Assembly (NCBI RefSeq): GCF_014637795.1
Contig: NZ_BMFD01000009.1
Span: 1 to 64,000, forward strand
Source of the DNA: Belliella aquatica
GTDB lineage: Bacteria > Bacteroidota > Bacteroidia > Cytophagales > Cyclobacteriaceae
Direction of reading: 5' to 3'
DNA length: 64,000 nt
This document shows, one piece after another, positions 36,183 to 43,594 of the stretch. The number at the start of each line of letters is the position of its first letter. The first letter of the stretch is position 1. The translations under genes and the position numbers were made by a program. The notes under the pieces are model-generated. The model was not told the origin of the DNA. It made no database searches and saw only the letters and a program-made list of their open reading frames with translations.

Positions 36183-36671
36183 ATGTCAAAAATCAGCCCA
36201 GGAATCAAGAAAGTAGCTACAATCTGCGTCTTAAGAAATGGAGATCATTTTCTCCTATTAAAAAGAGCAAAAGAACCAAATAAGGGACTTTACACTCCTC
36301 TAGGGGGAAAATTAGATCCTTTCGAGACTCCTTTAAATGCTGCTATTCGTGAAACTTGGGAAGAGTCAGGAATCAAAGTCAATAACATGGAATTTAGGGG
36401 TATTCTGACAGAAACTTCCCCAGTTGACTACAATTGGATCAGTTATGTGTATTTGGCAGAGATAGAAAAACAGACTACCGTGGAAAGTGATGAAGGTTCT
36501 TTAGAATGGATGCATGTGGATGATCTTCTCAAAATCCCAACACCCAAAACCGATCTTTATATTTACAAATCTCTAATAAAAGGTTCTAAGTTCATCTTCA
36601 ATGCAGAATATAATGAAGACCTAGAACTTCAACTGATGATTAATGAATTGACAGAAGATAAATTAATCTAA
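36183..36671 (+). CDS. Nudix hydrolase
   Basis: This 162-residue MutT-like protein hydrolyses a nucleoside diphosphate linked to another group. The Nudix box is GKLDPFETPLNAAIRETWEESGI at about residues 42-64, with the required Gly, the REx2EE core and the terminal Gly-hydrophobic pair. The surrounding FLLLKRAKEPNKGLYTPLGG is typical of the 8-oxo-dGTP-diphosphatase-like branch. The specific substrate is not predictable. It starts 36 bases after the terminator and 153 bp before the serine-biosynthesis fusion gene. Confidence 0.9.
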   Translation: MSKISPGIKKVATICVLRNGDHFLLLKRAKEPNKGLYTPLGGKLDPFETPLNAAIRETWEESGIKVNNMEFRGILTETSPVDYNWISYVYLAEIEKQTTVESDEGSLEWMHVDDLLKIPTPKTDLYIYKSLIKGSKFIFNAEYNEDLELQLMINELTEDKLI

Positions 36672-36696
36672 ATTAAAATTAGCAAAATTCTGCCTA

Positions 36697-36799
36697 GATG
36701 TTCAATACAATCGATTTCGAGAAAATTATAGGAATTTGCTAAAAGTATTTTTGTTAATAAAAGTGTTTATTTTTTAATAATATTCTAATTTTGAACATC
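36697..36799 (+). promoter_or_regulatory. serB-serA promoter region with a split inverted repeat
   Basis: TAATTTTG at 36786-36793 matches the -7 consensus 31 bases before the ATG. GATGTTCAA at 36697-36705 and TTGAACATC at 36791-36799 form a perfect 9-bp inverted repeat 94 bp apart (start to start), the second half overlapping the -7 box. That layout could serve repressor binding with looping, but 9 bp may also be chance. Confidence 0.35.
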
Positions 36800-36824
36800 A
36801 ATTCATTCAAACTTCATTACAATA

Positions 36825-38717
36825 ATGCCCAATAGCACAAAATTCATCATTGACTTTGATAGTACATTTACACAAGTAGAAGCCCTAGACGTTCTTGGTG
36901 AAATCAGCCTTGCACAAGATCCTAAGAAGGCGGAGAAGTTGAAAGCCATCAAAGATATCACGGATATGGGTATGGAAGGCACACTTAATTTTCGGGAAAG
37001 TTTAGAGCGAAGATTAGCTATTCTTGAAGCAACCAAACCACAGATATCGGAGTTGATTGTTGAATTGAAGAGCAAAGTTTCGAAGTCATTTCAGCGCAAC
37101 AAGGAATTTTTAAGTGACAATGCTGAAAATATCATCATCATTTCAAATGGATTTAAGGATTTCATCACACCAATTGTAGGTGAATTTGGAATCAAACCTG
37201 AAAACATCTTTGCGAATGAATTTGTCTACGATGATTCTGGGAAAATTGTAGATTTCGATAGAGAAAATATCCTTTCTAAGAATGGTGGCAAACCAGAAAC
37301 CATCAAAAACCTTAACTTAGAAGGTGAGATTTATGTGATTGGCGATGGATATACTGACTATGAAATCAAAGCTTCCGGAATGGCTAATAAATTCTATGCC
37401 TTTACCGAAAATATAAACAGACCAAAAGTAACTTCAAAAGCTGATCACATCGCTCCTAGTCTTGATGAAATTCTTTATGTTAATAAAATGAATAAGAAAT
37501 TTTCCTACCCAAAAAGCCGAATTAATGTTTTGCTTCTAGAAAATGTGCATCCTATTGGGGTGGAACTAATGAAGCAAGAAGGTTATAATGTAGAAGTAAT
37601 TGCTTCTGCCCTTTCCGAAGATGAACTAGCAGAAAAAATCAAAAACGTAAGTGTGCTAGGGATTCGCTCGAAAACCAATGTGACTAAAAAAGTATTGGAA
37701 AATGCCAATAGGCTAATTTCGATTGGCGCTTTTTGTATTGGTACTAATCAGATTGATCTTGAAACCTGCACAGAAAAGGGAATCGCTGTTTTCAATGCTC
37801 CTTTTAGCAATACGCGTTCTGTGGTGGAAATGGCCATTGCTGAGATTATATTTTTGATGCGTGGATTTCATGATAAAAGCCATGGAATGCATCAAGGTAT
37901 TTGGGACAAATCTGCAACGGGTAGTTTTGAAATCAGAGGGAAGAAACTCGGAATCATCGGTTATGGAAATATAGGTGCTCAACTTTCTGTCTTAGCAGAA
38001 AATATGGGACTTGACGTCTACTACTATGATGTCATTGAGAAACTTGCTCTTGGAAACGCCACTAAAATAGATTCACTTGACGAACTCCTAGAAACTTGTG
38101 ATGTAATTTCCTTGCATGTGGATGGTAGAAAAGACAATGAAAACATCCTTGACAAAGCTAAAATCGCAAAGATGAAGCCTGGCTCCTACCTTCTCAACCT
38201 TAGCAGAGGTCATGTAGTCGATATCAATGCATTGAAAGAGGCTTTAGAGTCTGGACATATTGCTGGAGCAGCAATTGATGTGTTTCCTGAGGAACCAAAA
38301 AACAATTCCGAACCCTTGGTTTCTGAGTTGCTAGGAATGAAAAATACTATTCTCACGCCACATATTGGAGGATCTACACTGGAAGCTCAGCAAAATATCG
38401 CTCGATTTGTTCCTGGCAAAATCATGGAATATATCAATACAGGAAATACTTATAACTCTGTAAACTTCCCAAATATTCAATTACCTTTCTTGAAAGATGC
38501 GCATAGACTGATTCATATCCACCAAAATGAACCTGGTGTACTTGCAAAAATCAACAATTGCCTCGCTAAGCATGAAATCAATATCGTAGGTCAATATCTC
38601 AAAACCAATGAAAAAATCGGTTATGTAATCACGGATATTGATAAAGCCTATTCTCCTGATGTTATCGACGATATGAAAGAAATCCCAGGGACGATCCGTT
38701 TCAGAGTTCTTTATTAA
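36825..38717 (+). CDS. serA: Fused HAD phosphatase (SerB-like) and D-3-phosphoglycerate dehydrogenase (SerA)
   Basis: This 630-residue bifunctional-looking enzyme of serine synthesis has two parts. Residues 1-220 form a HAD-IB phosphatase with motif I DFDST (10-14; Asp10, Asp12), motif II region IIISNGF and motif III GDGYTD (173-178). Residues 225-545 are PGDH with Rossmann GYGNIG (379-384), NLSRGHVVD and LTPHIGGST (catalytic His). An ACT domain (about 555-630: HIHQNEPGVLAKINN) suggests serine feedback. SerA is pathway step 1 and SerB step 3; the SerC transaminase is not encoded nearby. Phosphatase activity on phosphoserine is inferred. Confidence 0.92.
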   Translation: MPNSTKFIIDFDSTFTQVEALDVLGEISLAQDPKKAEKLKAIKDITDMGMEGTLNFRESLERRLAILEATKPQISELIVELKSKVSKSFQRNKEFLSDNAENIIIISNGFKDFITPIVGEFGIKPENIFANEFVYDDSGKIVDFDRENILSKNGGKPETIKNLNLEGEIYVIGDGYTDYEIKASGMANKFYAFTENINRPKVTSKADHIAPSLDEILYVNKMNKKFSYPKSRINVLLLENVHPIGVELMKQEGYNVEVIASALSEDELAEKIKNVSVLGIRSKTNVTKKVLENANRLISIGAFCIGTNQIDLETCTEKGIAVFNAPFSNTRSVVEMAIAEIIFLMRGFHDKSHGMHQGIWDKSATGSFEIRGKKLGIIGYGNIGAQLSVLAENMGLDVYYYDVIEKLALGNATKIDSLDELLETCDVISLHVDGRKDNENILDKAKIAKMKPGSYLLNLSRGHVVDINALKEALESGHIAGAAIDVFPEEPKNNSEPLVSELLGMKNTILTPHIGGSTLEAQQNIARFVPGKIMEYINTGNTYNSVNFPNIQLPFLKDAHRLIHIHQNEPGVLAKINNCLAKHEINIVGQYLKTNEKIGYVITDIDKAYSPDVIDDMKEIPGTIRFRVLY

Positions 38718-38900
38718 TCAGTTATTGGTTACAGTCGATTAGTAACTTGTAACTCCAATTACTTTAAATAAATATCTGGGGACTGTTTAGAAAGCAAATA
38801 TTTATAAAAAATTTATCTCTTACCTATTGAACTTAGCCAATATTGCTTTTTGAAGCTTTATTGGCTATTTTTTTCTCCTTCAGCTTTCATATTGAATTTT

Positions 38901-39012
38901 TATCGTTGATTCCAGAGATATTTAGCATTATCGTTGATTCACATGATAGTTTAAATTATCGCTTAAATCGACGATATTTTGAATTATCGTTTATTTCGAC
39001 GATATTTAAAAT
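38901..39012 (+). promoter_or_regulatory. Four tandem 28-bp operator-like units abutting the satD-like start codon
   Basis: TATCG recurs at 38901, 38929, 38957 and 38985, exactly 28 bp apart, and the fourth unit ends at 39012, the base before the ATG. Units 3 and 4 contain TATCG-N10-CGATA, a 5-bp inverted repeat; units 1 and 2 keep TATCGTTGATTC and only a degraded GATA half. Unit similarity increases toward the gene. The layout is that of cooperative operator or iteron sites, probably for the helix-turn-helix protein encoded next (inference). The rest of the gap (38718-38900) shows nothing distinct. Confidence 0.75.
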
Positions 39013-39657
39013 ATGGTAGCAATAATTAAAGGTGATATAATAGCTTCAAGAAAGCTGCTGGATCAAGAAAAATGGTTACAGCCACTCAAATCCCTCTTTT
39101 CTCAATGGGGAAACACTCCCGAACAATGGGAACTAGTTTGGGGGGATTTTTTCCAATTAGAAATAAATGATCCAAAAGAAGCGATTCAAAAAGCTTTGGA
39201 AATAAAGGCACTAATCAAAAAAATAGAGCCGAAAGAAGCAAATAAGCAACTCAGCACACTTGATGTAAGAATGTCTATTGGAATTGGTGATAAAACTTTT
39301 TCAGGAAAAAGAATCTCAGAAAGTAATGGACCTGCATTTATCTATGCGGGCGAGAAATTCGAGAAACTCAAAAAAGAAAAGACAAACATTGCCATACAAA
39401 GTCCATGGGAAGATTTTGATAAGGAAATAAACATGTATCTCCGACTTGCAGGTAAATTTATGGATAGTTGGTCTGTTTCATCTGCTCAATTGGTTGAGAT
39501 CGTATTAAAAGATCCTAAAATCACCCAAGAAGAAATCGGAGAGTTATTGGATATCAAGCAAAATTCGGTAAGTGGAAGGTGGAACAGATCCAATATTGAC
39601 GAAGTGCTTAAAATCGAGGAAGTGTTTCGTCAAAAACTTCAAAAACTAATTCCATGA
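39013..39657 (+). CDS. SatD-family protein with C-terminal helix-turn-helix
   Basis: This 214-residue protein is related to SatD (PF16264). The N-terminal part (VAIIKGDIIASRKLL; LVWGDFFQLEIN; VRMSIGIGDKTFSGKRISES; PAFIYAGEKFEKLK) resembles the family core, which is reminiscent of a nucleotide-cyclase-like fold. The C-terminus (about 163-203: ITQEEIGELLDIKQNSVSGR) is a convincing helix-turn-helix. Its stop overlaps the next start as ATGA, so translation of the DUF3307 gene is coupled. The 28-bp array directly upstream suggests self-regulation. Molecular function is unknown. Confidence 0.8.
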   Translation: MVAIIKGDIIASRKLLDQEKWLQPLKSLFSQWGNTPEQWELVWGDFFQLEINDPKEAIQKALEIKALIKKIEPKEANKQLSTLDVRMSIGIGDKTFSGKRISESNGPAFIYAGEKFEKLKKEKTNIAIQSPWEDFDKEINMYLRLAGKFMDSWSVSSAQLVEIVLKDPKITQEEIGELLDIKQNSVSGRWNRSNIDEVLKIEEVFRQKLQKLIP

Positions 39658-40361
39658 TCATTCTTATCAAACTTATACTCGCCCATTTAATCGGAGACTT
39701 CGTCCTTCAACCCAAATCATGGGTCAAAGAAAAGGAGAAGAAGAAAGCTAAATCCTTGAAATTATATCTTCACTTTTTGATTCATGGCTTGCTGGTCCTC
39801 TTGGTGTTTTGGAATCTTCAATATTGGCTTTTAGCCTTAAGTGTCTTGCTTATTCATGGGTTGATCGATATAGCTAAACTGTATTTTCAAAAAAAACACA
39901 ACAAGACAAGCTGGTTTGTGATCGATCAGGCACTGCACCTGATCAGTATTTCTATTTTGTGGCTAATTTGGACAGATACAAATTTGGAAATCAGCTTGTG
40001 GTTCGAGAATACCTCACTTTGGATCTATGTTACGGCATTGCTTTTCTTAACATCAGTGTCAGGAATACTGATTCAAGTACTCTTGACAAAATGGTCCAAA
40101 TCAATCAATGATGGCAAAAATCAATCTTTGGACAATGCTGGTAAATACATTGGGATCTTGGAAAGACTCTTCGTTTTTACATTTGTGATATTAGGGAAGT
40201 GGGAGGCAATAGGGTTTTTATTGGCTGCAAAATCTGTTTTCAGATTTGGAGATCTTAAAGAATCCAAAGACAGAAAGCTAACTGAATATATTCTAATCGG
40301 TACCCTGCTCAGCTTTGGTGTTGCCATTTTGATCGGAGTCATCGTCCTTGGTATCAGCTAA
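39654..40361 (+). CDS. DUF3307 polytopic membrane protein
   Basis: This 235-residue inner-membrane protein has about six or seven hydrophobic helices. Conserved-looking polar positions lie within or next to helices: AHLIGDFVLQP near the N-terminus, HGLIDIAK (about 68-75), DQALHLISI and ERLFVFTFVILG with AAKSVFRFGDL. These match the DUF3307 family. The gene overlaps the SatD-like gene by 4 bp, a pairing seen repeatedly in this phylum as far as I know. The His/Asp pattern hints at metal or proton handling, but the function is unknown. Confidence 0.82.
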   Translation: MIILIKLILAHLIGDFVLQPKSWVKEKEKKKAKSLKLYLHFLIHGLLVLLVFWNLQYWLLALSVLLIHGLIDIAKLYFQKKHNKTSWFVIDQALHLISISILWLIWTDTNLEISLWFENTSLWIYVTALLFLTSVSGILIQVLLTKWSKSINDGKNQSLDNAGKYIGILERLFVFTFVILGKWEAIGFLLAAKSVFRFGDLKESKDRKLTEYILIGTLLSFGVAILIGVIVLGIS

Positions 40362-40506
40362 TCATTTCAATAAAAAGAATCTATTTTCAACGATCTGAGA
40401 CAGCTTGCTTCAATCTCTTAGTATTTATTGAAACCATTCTTCTATTTCCTGATTTATAAGATGAAGGAACATATATTTACAGCGTATATAAATCGGATAT
40501 TTTTAA

Positions 40507-41889
40507 GTGAAACAGGAATTTGCAATTGTTGATATCGAAACAACTGGAGGAAACCCAGGGGATGGTGGTGGAATCACAGAAGTCGCCATTGTCATTCATG
40601 ATGGAAATGAAATTATCGATAGCTACCAAACGCTCATCAACCCTGAGCGATTTATTCCTGGATTTATTACCGGTTTGACTGGAATTGACAGCAGCATGGT
40701 GGTTAATGCGCCTACTTTCTCAGAAGTGGCAGAGGAGATATATGCGATCTTAGAAAATCGTGTTTTTATCGCCCACAATGTCAATTTTGATTATACTTTT
40801 ATCCAAAAAGCTTTAGAAAAAGCAAATATCAACTACAAAGCTCCAAAACTTTGTACCGTGAAACTCAGCAGAAAGGTTTTTCCAGGATACAAATCCTATA
40901 GCTTGGGAAGAATTTGTGAACACCTATCTATTCCAATTTCTGCAAGACATAGGGCATTTGGTGATGCAGAAGCAACAGCTATTCTTTTCGGAAAGATCTA
41001 TCAAAAAGATTTTGCTGCCGTACAAGGCATGCTCAAGAAAAATAATGGTGAGGCTTTTTTACCTCCAAATATTGCCAAAGAAAAATTCACCGAATTACCT
41101 GAGGCTACTGGTGTTTATTATTTTCACGATGCCAATGGTCAGGTCATCTATGTAGGCAAGGCTTTGAATATCAAAAGTAGATTCAAAGGACATTTTTCTG
41201 GCGATTCGAAAGGCAAAGCCAAACTCGATCTCAAATATGAAATCCATGATGTAAGTTGGGAACTAACGGGAAGCGAACTTTTGGCATATTTGATTGAATT
41301 ACATGAAATCAAAAGACTTTGGCCAAAATATAACAAGTCCCAAAAATTTGTTAGCAACACTTGGGGAATCGTGCAGTATGAAGATAATCTCGGTTATGTC
41401 AGATTTCAGGTTTCCAAAGTAAAACCAAGCCAACTTTGTATAAGGCAGTTTGAAAGTCATGGTGAAGCATGGAAATTCATGCTTGACGCAGTCGAGAAAT
41501 ATGATCTCTGTCCAAAGCTTTGCGGTATTCAAAAATCTAATGAGGCCTGTTTTGATTATGCTACCAAACAATGTAAAGGAGGCTGCTGTGGGCAAGAAAA
41601 TAGTGCGGAATATAATCTTCGGGTTTCCGATTTTTTAGACAAAATAAAAGGCGAAGACGGGACACTGATCATCAAAGAAAAAGGTAGAAATACCTCAGAA
41701 GAAACAGCTTTACTTTTTGAAAAGGGGATGTTTATTGGATACAGTTTTATCAATAAGGAAGAAGAACTAACTAGCACAGAGACTCTTTTAGATCAAATAA
41801 CAAAAATCAAACCTTACCAAGAAAGTAAGTATATCTTAAGAAGCTTCCTTCCTAAATTAAATTTCAAAAACATTGTATTAGTAAGATAA
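40507..41889 (+). CDS. DnaQ-type 3'-5' exonuclease fused to a UvrC-like GIY-YIG nuclease domain
   Basis: This 460-residue fusion uses a GTG start (VKQEFAIVDIETTGG; no ATG fits). Residues 1-165 are a DEDDh exonuclease with Asp9 and Glu11 and the FIAHNVNFDYTFI and HRAFGDAEAT motifs. Residues about 195-275 form a GIY-YIG domain (GVY 202-204, YVG 215-217, Arg224) as in UvrC and Cho. The remainder contains a Cys-rich YDLCPKLCGIQKSNEACFDY and QCKGGCCG segment, as seen in Cho-like proteins. It likely acts in DNA repair, combining incision and trimming. It is monocistronic. Confidence 0.87.
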   Translation: MKQEFAIVDIETTGGNPGDGGGITEVAIVIHDGNEIIDSYQTLINPERFIPGFITGLTGIDSSMVVNAPTFSEVAEEIYAILENRVFIAHNVNFDYTFIQKALEKANINYKAPKLCTVKLSRKVFPGYKSYSLGRICEHLSIPISARHRAFGDAEATAILFGKIYQKDFAAVQGMLKKNNGEAFLPPNIAKEKFTELPEATGVYYFHDANGQVIYVGKALNIKSRFKGHFSGDSKGKAKLDLKYEIHDVSWELTGSELLAYLIELHEIKRLWPKYNKSQKFVSNTWGIVQYEDNLGYVRFQVSKVKPSQLCIRQFESHGEAWKFMLDAVEKYDLCPKLCGIQKSNEACFDYATKQCKGGCCGQENSAEYNLRVSDFLDKIKGEDGTLIIKEKGRNTSEETALLFEKGMFIGYSFINKEEELTSTETLLDQITKIKPYQESKYILRSFLPKLNFKNIVLVR

Positions 41890-42045
41890 ACAATTCATTT
41901 ATAGATATTTGACAAACAGATTAACTACAATAAATCAGGATTTACCCCTTTTTACTTTTTTATATTAGATAAAAATTCTCTAGGTACAGGATAGTTTATT
42001 TTGAATAAATTGATATTTTGGAAAAACCATTAAACCCAAAATCAT

Positions 42046-43419
42046 ATGAAATCAAAACAAACAGATACCTCAAGAAGAGATTTTCTACTGAAGTCTTCCA
42101 CCTTTTTAACGGGATCAGTTTTTCTCAATGGAATCGCTGAAGCTCTGACACTTCACAACAACCCAAACAAAAAAATGCGGATCGCACTCGTGGGATTAGG
42201 AGTAAGAGGGGTAAATATGTTTGGTAGGCAAGTGCAGCAAGATTATGATGATAAAATTGAGTTTGTAGGATTTTGTGATAGCAATCCAGGAAGATTAGAA
42301 TTTGGAAAAGAGTACATTGGAGCTGACTGTCCTACATTTGCTGATTTTGACAAGATGCTTACGGCTACCAAGCCTGATTTAGTTATCGTTACTACAGTAG
42401 ACAATACACATCATACTTTTATCGTAAAAGCTTTGGAGTTTGGGGCAAATGTCATTACCGAAAAACCAATGACCACCGATGAAGACAAGTGTCAGCAGAT
42501 ACTAGATGCTGAGAAAAAAACTGGAAAAAGTGTCATTGTTACTTTCAATTATAGGTATTCACCCCACAGACAACGCATATATGAAATTCTCCGCAATGGA
42601 GAAATTGGAGATGTGACTTCTGTTGATTTTCATTGGTACTTAGACACTTCACATGGTGCAGATTACTTCAGAAGATGGCATGGATTTAAAGAAAAAGGCG
42701 GGACTCTTTTGGTACATAAATCGACCCATCATTTTGATTTATTGAATTGGTGGCTGAATTCAGATCCTGAAGAAGTTTTCGCATATGGTTCTCAAGAATT
42801 TTACGGAAAAAATGGACCTTTCCGTCATACCAATTGCCGACCATGCCCGCATAAATCCAAATGTGATTTTTATTGGGACATCACCAAAGATCAACATATG
42901 GTGGACCTCTATGTCAAAAACGAAAAGCATGACGGTTACTTGAGAGATGGTTGTGTGTTTAGGGAAGAATTGGATATTTATGATAAAATGGCTGTCCAAA
43001 TTCGATATATGAATGGTGTTCAAGTGAGTTACTCTTTGACTTCTTATTCTCCTTATGAAGGCTATAGAATAGCATTCAATGGTACCAAAGGCAGATTAGA
43101 TGCTTGGATCAAAGAATCTCAACCTTGGGAAGAACCCAATGTGGATGAAATCAGACTTACCAAGAATTTTGGTGAAACTGAAATCATCAGCATTCCTCAT
43201 GGAAAAGGTGGACATGGAGGTGGCGATATCAGACTGAAAGATAAATTATTCAAAGATCCGAGCATGTCAGATCCATATCGCCAATCTGCTGGAACTAGAG
43301 ACGGAGCACTTTCTATATTAGTGGGTATAGCGGCCCGGAATAGTATTGAAACTAATTTACCGGTAAAAATTGCAGATCTAACAGATATAGAACTGAATAA
43401 AACTGGTAGAGGAGCTTAG
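42046..43419 (+). CDS. Gfo/Idh/MocA-family oxidoreductase with Tat signal
   Basis: This 457-residue NAD(P)-dependent oxidoreductase has a twin-arginine leader (TSRRDFLLKSSTFLTGSVF). The Rossmann domain begins at MRIALVGLGVRGVNMFGRQV and includes the family ITEKPMTTDEDKC segment (catalytic Lys). A substrate domain contains LVHKSTHHFDLLNWWL (His region). A short Cys-containing insert (TNCRPCPHKSKCDFYW) is unusual. Periplasmic Gfo/Idh/MocA enzymes of Bacteroidota act on sugars or glycosides; the substrate is unknown. It closes with a terminator shared with the convergent tricorn gene. Confidence 0.9.
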   Translation: MKSKQTDTSRRDFLLKSSTFLTGSVFLNGIAEALTLHNNPNKKMRIALVGLGVRGVNMFGRQVQQDYDDKIEFVGFCDSNPGRLEFGKEYIGADCPTFADFDKMLTATKPDLVIVTTVDNTHHTFIVKALEFGANVITEKPMTTDEDKCQQILDAEKKTGKSVIVTFNYRYSPHRQRIYEILRNGEIGDVTSVDFHWYLDTSHGADYFRRWHGFKEKGGTLLVHKSTHHFDLLNWWLNSDPEEVFAYGSQEFYGKNGPFRHTNCRPCPHKSKCDFYWDITKDQHMVDLYVKNEKHDGYLRDGCVFREELDIYDKMAVQIRYMNGVQVSYSLTSYSPYEGYRIAFNGTKGRLDAWIKESQPWEEPNVDEIRLTKNFGETEIISIPHGKGGHGGGDIRLKDKLFKDPSMSDPYRQSAGTRDGALSILVGIAARNSIETNLPVKIADLTDIELNKTGRGA

Positions 43420-43455
43420 GTTTTTTGACGAGTATCAAAAATCAATGAAATATTA

Positions 43456-43493
43456 AAAAGCCTCCAAAATGCTTATGCATCTTGGAGGCTTTT
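43456..43493. terminator. Terminator between the oxidoreductase and tricorn-like genes
   Basis: AAAAGCCTCCAA (43456-43467) pairs with TTGGAGGCTTTT (43482-43493) around an AATGC...GCAT inner stem. It lies between convergent genes and can serve both. Confidence 0.8.
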
Positions 43494-43594
43494 CATTTAA
43501 TTCATATAATTAATCATATTATCGAAATTCAGCGATAGTCTGATCAAATCATTTCATTCACCAGTTATCAATTGACCATTATCTGACAACCATT

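Noticed and set aside
38901..39012. CRISPR-like or coding repeat in the 28-bp array
   Set aside because: Only four units, no distinct spacers, no cas genes, and the array ends exactly at a start codon, which fits regulatory DNA.
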